Origin: Pseudomonas guariconensis
GTDB lineage: Bacteria > Pseudomonadota > Gammaproteobacteria > Pseudomonadales > Pseudomonadaceae
Length of the DNA stretch: 64,000 nucleotides
Assembly: GCF_900102675.1 (NCBI RefSeq)
Contig: NZ_FMYX01000010.1
Location: 157,886-221,885, forward strand
Direction: 5' to 3'
Part shown: positions 1 through 8,596 of the stretch, piece after piece
Layout: each line of letters starts with the position of its first letter
Numbering within the stretch: position 1 is the stretch's first letter
Notes under the pieces: generated by a model
The model's input: only the letters and a program-made list of their open reading frames with translations
Told to the model about the DNA's origin: nothing
Database searches by the model: none
Position numbers and translations under genes: made by a program

Positions 1-684
1 TGGGCAGGCCCGCACCATCTGCACTACACCGCGCTGCCTGACTGGGCGCAGTCGCTGGGCATGGTGATGTCGATCATCCTCCTGGCCCCGAGCTGGGGCG
101 GCATGATCAACGGCATGATGACCCTCTCCGGTGCGTGGCACAAACTGCGCACCGACCCGATCTTGCGGTTCCTGGTGGTCTCGCTGGCCTTCTATGGCAT
201 GTCCACCTTCGAAGGCCCGATGATGGCCATCAAGACCGTCAACTCGCTGTCGCACTACACCGACTGGACCATCGGCCACGTCCACGCCGGCGCCCTCGGT
301 TGGGTCGCGATGATCTCCATCGGTGCCGTGTATCACATGATCCCGCGCCTCTACGGTCGCCAGCAGATGCACAGTGTCGGCCTGATCAACGCCCACTTCT
401 GGCTGGCGACCATCGGTACCGTGCTGTACATCGCCTCGATGTGGGTCAACGGCATCACCCAGGGCCTGATGTGGCGCGCCATCAACGACGACGGCACCCT
501 CACCTATTCCTTCGTCGAAGCCCTCCAGGCCAGCCATCCGGGTTATATCGTCCGCGCCCTGGGCGGTGCGTTCTTCGCCTCCGGCATGCTGCTGATGGCC
601 TACAACGTCTACCGCACTGTCCGCGCCGCGAAGCCGGCCGAGGCTGAGGAAGCCGCCAAGATCGTCGTCGTGGGAGCTCACTGA
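1..684 (+). CDS. ccoN: cbb3-type cytochrome c oxidase subunit I (CcoN), 3' part
   Basis: This is the C-terminal 227 residues of the catalytic haem-copper subunit of the cbb3 oxidase, which reduces O2 to water in the inner membrane. The reading frame is open from base 1, so the start lies outside the window. Several hydrophobic segments are visible, along with the conserved stretch GHVHAGALGW and the tail MAYNVYRTVRAAKPAEAEE, both typical of CcoN. The stop codon overlaps the ccoO start by one base (ATGA-type coupling), so it opens the ccoNOQP operon. Whether a second tandem ccoNOQP copy lies upstream, as in many pseudomonads, cannot be seen here. Confidence 0.95.
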   Translation, partial: WAGPHHLHYTALPDWAQSLGMVMSIILLAPSWGGMINGMMTLSGAWHKLRTDPILRFLVVSLAFYGMSTFEGPMMAIKTVNSLSHYTDWTIGHVHAGALGWVAMISIGAVYHMIPRLYGRQQMHSVGLINAHFWLATIGTVLYIASMWVNGITQGLMWRAINDDGTLTYSFVEALQASHPGYIVRALGGAFFASGMLLMAYNVYRTVRAAKPAEAEEAAKIVVVGAH

Positions 685-1292
685 TGAAGCACGAAGCAGT
701 CGAGAAGAATATCGGCCTATTGGCCTTCTTCATGGTCATCGCCGTCAGCATCGGCGGCCTGACCCAGATCGTCCCGCTGTTCTTCCAGGACGTCACCAAC
801 AAGCCCGTCGAAGGCATGAAGCCGCGTACCGCGCTGGAGCTTGAGGGTCGCGACATCTACATCCGCGAAGGCTGCGTCGGCTGCCACTCGCAGATGATCC
901 GTCCGTTCCGCGCCGAGACCGAGCGCTACGGCCATTACTCGGTGGCCGGCGAGAGTGTCTGGGATCATCCGTTCCTGTGGGGCTCCAAGCGCACCGGCCC
1001 GGACCTGGCGCGTGTGGGCGGTCGCTACTCCGATGACTGGCACCGCGCGCACCTGTACAACCCGCGCAACGTCGTGCCCGAGTCGAAGATGCCCTCCTAC
1101 CCCTGGCTGGTGGAAAACAAGCTCGATGGCAAGGACACGCCGAAGAAAATGGAAGTCCTGCGCACCCTGGGCGTGCCCTACACCGACGAGGACATTGCCG
1201 GCGCCCGCGACGCGGTCAAGGGCAAGACCGAGATGGACGCCCTCGTGGCGTACCTGCAAGGCCTCGGCACCATCATCAAGAGCAAGCGGTGA
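684..1292 (+). CDS. ccoO: cbb3-type cytochrome c oxidase subunit II (CcoO)
   Basis: Membrane-anchored mono-haem cytochrome c subunit, 202 residues, that passes electrons from CcoP to the CcoN active site. An N-terminal transmembrane helix (about residues 10-32) is followed by the haem c site CVGCH at residues 64-68. The likely distal methionine is M136 in ESKMPSYPW. The length fits the family. It overlaps ccoN by one base and ccoQ by four bases, so translation is probably coupled through the operon. Confidence 0.97.
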   Translation: MKHEAVEKNIGLLAFFMVIAVSIGGLTQIVPLFFQDVTNKPVEGMKPRTALELEGRDIYIREGCVGCHSQMIRPFRAETERYGHYSVAGESVWDHPFLWGSKRTGPDLARVGGRYSDDWHRAHLYNPRNVVPESKMPSYPWLVENKLDGKDTPKKMEVLRTLGVPYTDEDIAGARDAVKGKTEMDALVAYLQGLGTIIKSKR

Positions 1293-1495
1293 CACTGATG
1301 GACATCGGGATGATTCGTGGCCTGGGCACCGTCGTGGTGATGGTCGCCTTCGTAGGCCTGGCGCTGTGGGTGTTCAACCCACGGCGCAAGAAAGAGTTCG
1401 ACGAGGCAACCCAGTTGCCGTTCGCCGATGATCCCGAAGCCAGCCGGCACGTCGAGCAAGCGCAAGCGAAAGCTTCTAGGAGCAAAGAACAATGA
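1289..1495 (+). CDS. ccoQ: cbb3-type oxidase small subunit CcoQ
   Basis: Small single-span protein of 68 residues, thought in related systems to stabilise the cbb3 complex. One transmembrane helix lies near residues 9-27 and is followed by the FNPRRKKEFDEA segment common to CcoQ proteins. The first possible start is GTG at 1289, overlapping the ccoO stop; an ATG at 1298 would give MDIGMIRGL, which is equally plausible. It overlaps ccoP by four bases. Confidence 0.93.
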   Translation: MTLMDIGMIRGLGTVVVMVAFVGLALWVFNPRRKKEFDEATQLPFADDPEASRHVEQAQAKASRSKEQ

Positions 1496-2472
1496 CAACC
1501 TTCTGGAGTCTGTACGTCACCGTCCTGACCCTGGGCACCATCTTTTCCCTGACCTGGCTGTTGCTCTCCACCCGCAAGGGCCAGCGCGAGGAAATCACCG
1601 ACGAGACCGTCGGCCATGCCTTTGACGGTATCGAGGAATACGACAACCCGCTGCCCAAGTGGTGGTTCTGGCTGTTCGTCGGCACCATCGTGTTCGCCTT
1701 GGGCTATCTGGTGCTGTACCCAGGCCTGGGTAACTGGAAAGGCGTCCTGCCTGGCTACCAGTACCTGGATACCGAAAAGCAGACCGAGTTCTCCAACGGC
1801 CAGGCCGGCTGGACCGGCGTGCACGAATGGGAAAAGGAAATGGCCAAGGCCGATGCCCGCTTCGGGCCGATCTTCGCCAAATTCGCCGCCATGCCGGTCG
1901 AGGAAGTCGCCAAGGATCCGCAGGCGCTGAAGATGGGAGGTCGCCTGTTCGCCTCCAACTGCTCAGTGTGCCACGGCTCCGATGCCAAGGGCGCCTACGG
2001 CTTCCCCAACCTGACCGACAACGACTGGCGTTGGGGCGGCGAGCCGGAGACCATCAAGACCACCATCATGAATGGTCGCCACGGCGTCATGCCGGCCTGG
2101 GCCGAAGTGCTGGGCGAGCAAGGCGTGGCCGATGTCGCAGCCTTCGTCCTGACCAATCTTGACGGCCGCACACTGCCCGAAGGCGCCAAAGCCGATCCGG
2201 CCAATGGCCAGAAGCTCTTCGCCGCTAACTGCGTGGCCTGTCATGGCCCCGAAGGCAAAGGCACTCCAGCGATGGGCGCGCCTAACCTGACCCACCCGCA
2301 GGCGTTCATCTACGGCTCGAGCTTCGCTCAGCTGCAACAGACCATCCGCTACGGTCGTCAAGGCCAGATGCCGGCTCAGGCGCAGATGCAGGGCAACGAC
2401 AAGGTCCACCTGCTGGCGGCCTATGTCTACAGCCTGTCGCATCAAGACGCTGCGCAGCAGAAAGCAGAGTAA
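1492..2472 (+). CDS. ccoP: cbb3-type cytochrome c oxidase subunit III (CcoP), di-haem
   Basis: Di-haem cytochrome c subunit of 326 residues that receives electrons from periplasmic cytochrome c. It has two N-terminal transmembrane helices (about residues 5-25 and 57-77) and two c-type haem sites, CSVCH at 157-161 and CVACH at 247-251. The axial-ligand region of the first domain contains GVMPAW and that of the second contains GQMPAQ. The length and order are typical of CcoP. It is the last gene of ccoNOQP, and a strong terminator follows at once. Confidence 0.97.
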   Translation: MTTFWSLYVTVLTLGTIFSLTWLLLSTRKGQREEITDETVGHAFDGIEEYDNPLPKWWFWLFVGTIVFALGYLVLYPGLGNWKGVLPGYQYLDTEKQTEFSNGQAGWTGVHEWEKEMAKADARFGPIFAKFAAMPVEEVAKDPQALKMGGRLFASNCSVCHGSDAKGAYGFPNLTDNDWRWGGEPETIKTTIMNGRHGVMPAWAEVLGEQGVADVAAFVLTNLDGRTLPEGAKADPANGQKLFAANCVACHGPEGKGTPAMGAPNLTHPQAFIYGSSFAQLQQTIRYGRQGQMPAQAQMQGNDKVHLLAAYVYSLSHQDAAQQKAE

Positions 2473-2482
2473 CCACAGCAAG

Positions 2483-2516
2483 CGGCCCCGGCGATCACCA
2501 CCGGGGCCGTTTTTTC
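2483..2516 (+). terminator. Rho-independent terminator after ccoP
   Basis: A nine-base-pair perfect stem (CGGCCCCGG with CCGGGGCCG) closes a nine-base loop and is followed by TTTTTTC. It begins about 11 bases after the ccoP stop, so it ends the ccoNOQP transcript and separates it from the phosphoesterase gene downstream. Confidence 0.92.
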
Positions 2517-2627
2517 TGGGCTGGCAGGATTGATAGGAGGAATCGCTACCGGATTCCGAAGGACAGGACACTAGGAAATTCTCTGGTGGACAGGCATCGA
2601 GCCTGACTTACCCAGAGGATTTAAGAA

Positions 2628-3638
2628 ATGGCCTACCCCACCTATCCCGTAGCCCTACCCCCAAAACAGCCTGGCCGCTATGGCAACCGCCCGACACCCA
2701 GAGCGTTCGTGTTCGCATCCGATCCACAGTACCCATGGACGCCCGCTTCCGACTATGGCGAATATGAAAGCGACGCTGAACGCAACAAAGAATCGAAAGC
2801 CCTGATCAACGAGCAGTACGCCAGCATTGCGAGCTACCGCAACAGCTTGGGTGGCACGGGCGTCCCGGTGATGATCAATGGCGACATGAGAGCATACGGG
2901 CACGGCTGGCAACGCAAAGTTCTCTACCCGATCATCGAGCGCCACCTGCACAAGAACTACTACTTTGGCCTGGGCAATCATGATTACAAGAACAACATCA
3001 CCGATGAATTCGGAGGCTCATTCAACAACGGCGGGCCCCGGGACAGCGTGATGGATCTGCTCAATCACCACCGAGATGTGGTGGACACGATGGATGTCGC
3101 GACGTCGAGCAGCTACAGGCTGACCAGCTACAGCGGCAGCCTGGCATACAGCATCAGTTTCGGCAGGGTTCGTCTGATCCAGCTGAACAACGAGCCCACC
3201 TACCGTGTGGATTTCGACAGTGGCTGGGCATGGCCTTTCGAGCCCCGCGATAAGTTCAGGATCAATGACGCACTGGGCTGGCTGGAGGGGCAATTGAAAG
3301 AAGCCTATGAGAACGGCCAGATCGTCCTGCTCAACCTGCATCAGCCAGACGATTGGGACGGCACCGAGGAGGACCTGATGCATTTCAGGGACATGATCAA
3401 CCACTTCCAGGTCAACGCGGTGTTCGGTGGCCACTATCACACCGAAGCCGGAGGCTGGTATCGCTCCAACCGGCAATATGGCGCGGTCCCGGTCTTCCTG
3501 AGTGGTTCGGCCTCCCAGCGCACCTACCTGCTGGCCGAACTGGACGACGATGCCCAAGGGTTGGCCATCAAACGCGTGAGGAACAATGACTGGACCCAGG
3601 CCGAAACACTGAGGCACCTGAGGCTGTATCGGGCATAG
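2628..3638 (+). CDS. Metallophosphoesterase (calcineurin-like)
   Basis: A 336-residue protein carrying the full motif set of calcineurin-like metallophosphoesterases: SDPQ at 31-34, NGDMRAYGH at 84-92, GNHD at 116-119, a histidine at 238 in NLHQP, and GHYH at 268-271. The first motif is D-P-Q rather than the usual D-x-H, as in the CPPED1/CSTP1-like branch. There is no signal peptide or transmembrane segment, so it is probably cytoplasmic, unless exported another way. The substrate cannot be told from the sequence. It stands alone between the ccoP terminator and ccoG, with a ribosome site (GAGG) about ten bases before the ATG. It is not a known cbb3 assembly factor and may be an insertion into the cluster. 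Confidence 0.85.
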   Translation: MAYPTYPVALPPKQPGRYGNRPTPRAFVFASDPQYPWTPASDYGEYESDAERNKESKALINEQYASIASYRNSLGGTGVPVMINGDMRAYGHGWQRKVLYPIIERHLHKNYYFGLGNHDYKNNITDEFGGSFNNGGPRDSVMDLLNHHRDVVDTMDVATSSSYRLTSYSGSLAYSISFGRVRLIQLNNEPTYRVDFDSGWAWPFEPRDKFRINDALGWLEGQLKEAYENGQIVLLNLHQPDDWDGTEEDLMHFRDMINHFQVNAVFGGHYHTEAGGWYRSNRQYGAVPVFLSGSASQRTYLLAELDDDAQGLAIKRVRNNDWTQAETLRHLRLYRA

Positions 3639-3669
3639 ACACTTGCCTGCGGCGGGCACGCCTTGTCAA

Positions 3670-3683
3670 TTGACCTGCGTCAA
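3670..3683 (+). promoter_or_regulatory. Candidate Anr/FNR box upstream of ccoG
   Basis: TTGAC-CTGC-GTCAA fits the degenerate FNR-type pattern TTGAY-N4-RTCAA. A possible -10 element (GATAAT, 3701-3706) follows. The site centre is about 36-39 bases from the inferred start rather than the ideal 41.5, so assignment is less secure than for the hemN site. It would place the assembly operon under the Anr protein encoded 7 kb downstream. Confidence 0.55.
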
Positions 3684-3842
3684 GGCGAGCCCCAATACAC
3701 GATAATCAAATGCAACCCAATGCGACTTAACGCCGCAGCCACACTCCAGGTGCCATGACGGGCGTATCATGCACGGACACCTGATGGGTCACAAACGCGG
3801 TCGGCATGCACTGGCCGCAGCGTTTTTCCACTGCCGTGGGAC

Positions 3843-5264
3843 ATGATGATGAGCAAGCAAATTCCGGTACATGACGTCACCCCGCCCGCCAAGAAAGGCA
3901 AGGAATCCGTCGACCTCTACGCCTCACGGGAAAAAATCTACACCCGTGCCTTCACCGGCGTGTTCCGCAGGCTGCGCATGGTCGGCGGGGCCATCCTGTT
4001 CCTGCTCTACTTCGGCACGGTGTGGCTGAACTGGGGCGAGCATCAGGCTGTGTGGTGGAACCTGCCCGAGCGTAAGTTCTACATCTTCGGCGCCACCATC
4101 TGGCCGCAGGACTTCATCCTGCTCTCGGGCCTGCTGATCGTGGCGGCCTTCGGCTTGTTCTTCATCACGGTGTTCGCCGGGCGTGTGTGGTGCGGTTATA
4201 CCTGTCCGCAGAGCGTCTGGACCTGGATTTTCATGTGGTGCGAGAAGGTCACCGAGGGTGACCGCAACCAGCGCATGAAACTCGACAAGGCGCCAATGAG
4301 CACCAACAAGTTTTTGCGCAAGGCCGCCAAGCACAGTCTGTGGCTGCTGATCGGCTTCGTCACTGGCATGACCTTCGTCGGCTACTTCTCGCCCATTCGC
4401 GAACTGGTCACCGAGTTCTTTACCGGCCAAGCCGATGGCTGGGCCTATTTCTGGGTCGCGTTCTTCACCCTCGCCACCTACGGCAATGCCGGCTGGCTGC
4501 GTGAGCAGGTGTGCGTGTACATGTGCCCTTACGCCCGCTTCCAGAGCGTAATGTTCGACAAAGACACCCTGATCGTCTCCTATGACCCACGCCGCGGCGA
4601 GACCCGAGGCCCGCGCAAGAAAGACATCGACTACAAGGCCAAAGGCCTGGGCGACTGCATCGACTGCACCATGTGCGTGCAGGTCTGCCCCACCGGCATC
4701 GACATCCGCGACGGTCTGCAGATCGAGTGCATCGGCTGCGCGGCCTGCATCGACGCCTGCGACAACATCATGGAGAAAATGGACTATCCCAAAGGACTGA
4801 TCAGCTACACCACCGAGCACAACCTGTCCGGGCAGAAGACCCACATGCTGCGTCCACGCCTGATCGGCTACGCCGTGGTGCTACTGGTGATGATCGGTCT
4901 GCTTGCCACCGCCTTCGCCACCCGCTCGCTGGTGGGCTTCGATGTCAGCAAGGACCGAGTGCTGTATCGCGAAAACGCCCAAGGACGGATCGAGAACGTA
5001 TACAGCCTCAAGGTCATGAACAAGGACCAGCGCGACCACGTCTACGTGCTCGACGCCACCGGCCTGCCGGGCCTGCAGCTCGAAGGCCATCGCGAGATCC
5101 GCGTCGCTGCCGGCGATATCGTCAGCCTGCCAGTGCAGTTGTCGGTCGCGCCCGAGCAATTGCCCTCGACCACCAACGAAATCACCTTCATCCTCAAGGA
5201 CGCTGATCAAAGCGCCACCCAGGTTGAAGCCAAGAGCCGCTTCATCGGCCCGCAAATACGCTGA
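3843..5264 (+). CDS. ccoG: Cytochrome c oxidase accessory protein CcoG (RdxA/FixG)
   Basis: Membrane-bound iron-sulfur protein of 473 residues needed for cbb3 biogenesis; in related bacteria it reduces copper for insertion into CcoN. Several transmembrane helices lie between residues 45 and 220, including the conserved WCGYTCPQSVW segment (116-126). Two [4Fe-4S] clusters are indicated by Cys 272/275/278/282 and 296/299/302/306. The C-terminal region (about 340-473) has one more helix and an Ig-like periplasmic domain. Three consecutive ATG codons make the exact start uncertain by two residues. It is the first gene of ccoGHIS and is followed 14 bases later by ccoH. Confidence 0.96.
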   Translation: MMMSKQIPVHDVTPPAKKGKESVDLYASREKIYTRAFTGVFRRLRMVGGAILFLLYFGTVWLNWGEHQAVWWNLPERKFYIFGATIWPQDFILLSGLLIVAAFGLFFITVFAGRVWCGYTCPQSVWTWIFMWCEKVTEGDRNQRMKLDKAPMSTNKFLRKAAKHSLWLLIGFVTGMTFVGYFSPIRELVTEFFTGQADGWAYFWVAFFTLATYGNAGWLREQVCVYMCPYARFQSVMFDKDTLIVSYDPRRGETRGPRKKDIDYKAKGLGDCIDCTMCVQVCPTGIDIRDGLQIECIGCAACIDACDNIMEKMDYPKGLISYTTEHNLSGQKTHMLRPRLIGYAVVLLVMIGLLATAFATRSLVGFDVSKDRVLYRENAQGRIENVYSLKVMNKDQRDHVYVLDATGLPGLQLEGHREIRVAAGDIVSLPVQLSVAPEQLPSTTNEITFILKDADQSATQVEAKSRFIGPQIR

Positions 5265-5278
5265 GAGAGAATTCGACA

Positions 5279-5809
5279 ATGCCTGCCGCAACCGCCGACA
5301 GCCCCTGGTACAAACACCTTTGGCCGTGGATCATCATCGGTATCCTGGCCACCTCGGTATGCCTGAGCCTGACCATGGTCAGCATCGCCGTGCACAACCC
5401 CGACAACTTGGTGAACGACAACTACTACGAGGCCGGCAAAGGCATCAATCGCTCCCTGGATCGTGAACTGCTGGCCCAGACCCTCAACCTCAAGGCCAGT
5501 GTGCACCTGGACGAACTGACCGGCGAAGTCGATGTACGCCTGACCGGCAACAGCGCCCCTCAGACGCTGGAGCTGAATCTGATCTCGCCCACCCAGCCAG
5601 ACAAGGACCGCAAGGTACAGCTAGCCCGCAGCGAACCCGGTCGTTACCTCGGCCAGCTCGACGACCGGGTCGAAGGCCGGCGCTTCGTCGAACTGCTGGG
5701 CAGCGAAGACGGTCACGTCTGGCGTCTGTTCGAGGAGGAGAAAGTTGCCCATGGCGTGACCCTGGCGCTGGGCGACGAGGCCCTGCAGGGCGCCGAGCAC
5801 CAAGAGTAA
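5279..5809 (+). CDS. ccoH: FixH family protein CcoH
   Basis: Small membrane protein of 176 residues required for assembly or stability of the cbb3 oxidase. One N-terminal helix (about residues 18-40) is followed by a periplasmic domain with the LVNDNYYEAGKGIN segment typical of FixH. It lies 14 bases after ccoG in the same operon. A long imperfect stem-loop occupies the 124 bases before ccoI. Confidence 0.94.
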   Translation: MPAATADSPWYKHLWPWIIIGILATSVCLSLTMVSIAVHNPDNLVNDNYYEAGKGINRSLDRELLAQTLNLKASVHLDELTGEVDVRLTGNSAPQTLELNLISPTQPDKDRKVQLARSEPGRYLGQLDDRVEGRRFVELLGSEDGHVWRLFEEEKVAHGVTLALGDEALQGAEHQE

Positions 5810-5828
5810 ACGATTCCCCGTTAGAGCA

Positions 5829-5896
5829 GGTTTACCGCACGATGGCGCCCGACCTGGCGATGAGACAGGCAGTCCGGCGCCATTACGCGGTGAACC
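5829..5896 (+). other. Nested long stem-loop between ccoH and ccoI
   Basis: Three nested stems can be drawn by eye. The outer stem pairs 5829-5838 with 5887-5896 (10 pairs, one G-U). The middle stem pairs 5842-5849 with 5876-5883 (8 perfect pairs, ATGGCGCC with GGCGCCAT). A short inner stem pairs 5853-5856 with 5866-5869. There is no T-run, so it is not a standard terminator. It could be an RNA processing or stability element that sets relative ccoH and ccoI levels, or a repeat-derived hairpin. Confidence 0.6.
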
Positions 5897-5933
5897 CGCC
5901 CCACAGGGTTGCGCTGCAGCCAGAAGACATCAC

Positions 5934-8405
5934 ATGACCCAACCCACCCCCTGCTACCACTGCGCCCTCCCCATCCCCGCCGGCAGTCGTTTCACCGCGG
6001 TAGTCCTTGGCGAGCCGCGTCAGTTCTGCTGCCCGGGCTGCCAGGCAGTGGCTGCGTCCATCGTCGCAGGTGGCCTGGAGCACTACTATCAGCATCGCAG
6101 CGACACCAGCGCTAACCCCGAAGCCCTGCCTCGGCAATTGCAGGACGAACTGGCGCTCTACGATCGCGCCGATGTGCAGCAGGCGTTCGTACGTCACCAA
6201 GACGAGCTGTCCGAAGCCACACTGATGATCGAAGGCATCAGTTGCGCCGCCTGCGGCTGGCTGATCGAAAAGCATCTGCGTAACGTGGCCGGCGTCGCCG
6301 AAGCACGACTGAACCTGTCCAATCACCGCTTGCTGGTGACCTGGGACGACCGCCAATTGCCCCTTTCCCAGCTGCTGGCCGAACTGCGCCAGATCGGTTA
6401 CGCGGCCCACCCCTATCAACCGGACCAAGCCGCCGAACGCCTGGCCCAGGAGAACCGCAGTGCGCTGCGCCGCCTGGGCGTGGCAGGCCTGCTGTGGTTC
6501 CAGGCGATGATGGCGACCATGGCCACCTGGCCGGAATTCAACATCGACCTGAGCCCGGAACTGCACACTATCCTGCGTTGGGTCGCGCTGTTTCTGACTA
6601 CCCCAATCGTGTTCTACAGCTGCGCACCGTTCTTCAAAGGTGCCGCCCGCGACGTGCGCACACGCCACCTGACCATGGACGTCTCGGTGTCTCTGGCCAT
6701 TGCCCTGGCTTATGGCGCCGGCATCTGGACTGCCATCACCGGCAGCGGCGAGCTGTACTTCGACACCGTCGGTATGTTCGCGCTGTTCCTGCTCACCGGC
6801 CGTTATCTGGAACGCCGTGCGCGGGAGCGCACAGCAGCGGCCACCGCCCAACTGGTCAACCTGCTCCCCGCCTCCTGCCTGCGCCTGGACAGCGTCGGAA
6901 ACGCTGAGCGCATCCTGCTCGGCGAGCTCAACCAGGGTGATCGGGTCCAGGTGCTGCCTGGCTCGGTGATCCCCGCCGACGGGCGTATTGTCGATGGCCG
7001 CTCCAGCGTGGACGAATCGCTGCTCACCGGTGAATACCTGCCTCTGGCACGGCAGGTCGGTGACCGGGTCACCGGCGGCACCTTGAACGTCGAGAGCACG
7101 TTGACCGTGGCGGTCGAAGCCACTGGCCAGGACTCGCGCCTCTCAGCCATCGTGCGCCTGCTGGAGCGAGCCCAGTCGGAAAAACCGCGCCTGGCCGAGA
7201 TTGCCGACCGCGCCTCTCAATGGTTCCTGCTGTTCACGCTGGTGGCCAGCGTAGCCATTGGCCTGCTGTGGTGGCAACTCGATGCGACGCGAGCCTTCTG
7301 GATCGTCCTGGCCATGTTGGTAGCGACCTGTCCCTGCGCGCTGTCCCTGGCCACTCCGACCGCCCTCACCGCCGCCACCGGCACCCTGCATAAACTGGGC
7401 CTGCTGGTGACGCGAGGCCATGTGTTGGAAGGGCTGAACCAGGTCGATACGGTAATCTTCGACAAGACCGGCACCCTCACCGAGGGTCGCTTGGCGCTAC
7501 GCAGTATCCTCCCCTTGGGGGCGCTGCCTGCCGATCGTTGCCTGGCGCTGGCCGCCGCCTTGGAGAACCGCTCCGAGCACCCCATCGCTCGCGCCTTCGG
7601 TCGTACCGCCGAGCCAGCAGAAGATGTGCAGACCGTGCCCGGGCTGGGGCTGGAGGGGCGCTTCGACGGGCAGCAACTGCGCATCGGCCAGGCCACGTTC
7701 GTTTGCGCGTTGAGTGGCGCCCAGATCCCGCCAGTACCAGAGGCGCGTGGCCAATGGTTGCTGCTGGGTGATCGCCAAGGTCCGCTGGCCTGGTTCGGCC
7801 TGGATGATCGGCTGCGTGATGACGCACCTGCCCTGCTGGCCGCCTGCAAAGCCCGTGGCTGGCACACCCTGCTGCTATCGGGCGACAACTCGCCAATGGT
7901 CGCTGAAGTCGCCACACAACTGGGCATTGACCAGGCCATTGGCGGCCTGCGCCCGGACGACAAACTGGAACGCCTCAAGGCGCTGCAGGCCGAGGGTCGC
8001 AAGGTGCTGATGCTGGGAGACGGGGTCAACGACGTGCCGGTGCTGGCCGCCGCCGACATAAGCATCGCCATGGGTTCGGCCACTGATCTTGCCAAGACCT
8101 GCGCCGACGCAGTGCTGTTGTCCAACCGTCTGGACGCTCTGGTGCAAGCCTTCGACCTGGCCCGACGCACTCGCCGCAATATCATCGAGAACCTGCTTTG
8201 GGCGACCTTGTATAATGGCCTCATGTTGCCGTTCGCCGCCCTCGGCTGGATCACCCCGGTCTGGGCAGCCATCGGCATGTCGGTCAGTTCGCTGATCGTG
8301 GTGCTCAATGCCCTGCGCCTGACCCGGCCGACAGGCGCGAGCCTGCTTGCGAGCCAGACGCCCGCGACCGAAAGGAAACCGCTATGCCCGCCCTCTACGT
8401 CATGA
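5934..8405 (+). CDS. ccoI: Copper-transporting P1B-type ATPase CcoI (FixI)
   Basis: P-type ATPase of 823 residues that moves copper out of the cytoplasm to supply the cbb3 active site. Domains in order: an N-terminal Cys-rich metal-binding region (CYHC at 7-10, CCPGC at 32-36), an HMA domain with CAAC at 103-106, membrane helices, the CPC metal-binding motif near residue 466, the phosphorylation site DKTGT near 510, and the hinge motif GDGVND near 695. The length and the extra N-terminal Cys cluster separate it from housekeeping CopA. It overlaps ccoS by 22 bases, so the two are probably co-translated. Confidence 0.96.
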   Translation: MTQPTPCYHCALPIPAGSRFTAVVLGEPRQFCCPGCQAVAASIVAGGLEHYYQHRSDTSANPEALPRQLQDELALYDRADVQQAFVRHQDELSEATLMIEGISCAACGWLIEKHLRNVAGVAEARLNLSNHRLLVTWDDRQLPLSQLLAELRQIGYAAHPYQPDQAAERLAQENRSALRRLGVAGLLWFQAMMATMATWPEFNIDLSPELHTILRWVALFLTTPIVFYSCAPFFKGAARDVRTRHLTMDVSVSLAIALAYGAGIWTAITGSGELYFDTVGMFALFLLTGRYLERRARERTAAATAQLVNLLPASCLRLDSVGNAERILLGELNQGDRVQVLPGSVIPADGRIVDGRSSVDESLLTGEYLPLARQVGDRVTGGTLNVESTLTVAVEATGQDSRLSAIVRLLERAQSEKPRLAEIADRASQWFLLFTLVASVAIGLLWWQLDATRAFWIVLAMLVATCPCALSLATPTALTAATGTLHKLGLLVTRGHVLEGLNQVDTVIFDKTGTLTEGRLALRSILPLGALPADRCLALAAALENRSEHPIARAFGRTAEPAEDVQTVPGLGLEGRFDGQQLRIGQATFVCALSGAQIPPVPEARGQWLLLGDRQGPLAWFGLDDRLRDDAPALLAACKARGWHTLLLSGDNSPMVAEVATQLGIDQAIGGLRPDDKLERLKALQAEGRKVLMLGDGVNDVPVLAAADISIAMGSATDLAKTCADAVLLSNRLDALVQAFDLARRTRRNIIENLLWATLYNGLMLPFAALGWITPVWAAIGMSVSSLIVVLNALRLTRPTGASLLASQTPATERKPLCPPSTS

Positions 8406-8596
8406 TCCCCGCGGCTCTGCTGATCGTCGGCGTGGCCGTCTACATCTTTTTCTGGGCAGTGGACAGCGGCCAATACGACGACCTCGACAGCCCTGCCCAC
8501 AGCATCCTGTTCGACGATCAGGACCCACGCCACCAGGCCGCTGTCAAACCCGACGAAAACCAGCCAGACGACAAGGATCCGCCCACCCGTGCCTGA
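8384..8596 (+). CDS. ccoS: cbb3-type oxidase assembly protein CcoS
   Basis: Single-span membrane protein of 70 residues required for cofactor insertion into the cbb3 oxidase. The N-terminal helix (about residues 5-25, ending IFFWAVDSGQYDDL) matches the CcoS family closely, and the acidic C-terminal tail is usual. The start lies within the end of ccoI and the stop within the next gene, giving a tightly packed ccoG-ccoH-ccoI-ccoS operon. Confidence 0.95.
   Translation: MPALYVMIPAALLIVGVAVYIFFWAVDSGQYDDLDSPAHSILFDDQDPRHQAAVKPDENQPDDKDPPTRA

Noticed and set aside
2655..2981. Open frame on the minus strand opposite the metallophosphoesterase gene
   Set aside because: It is a shadow frame of the real gene, without a ribosome site or recognisable domain.
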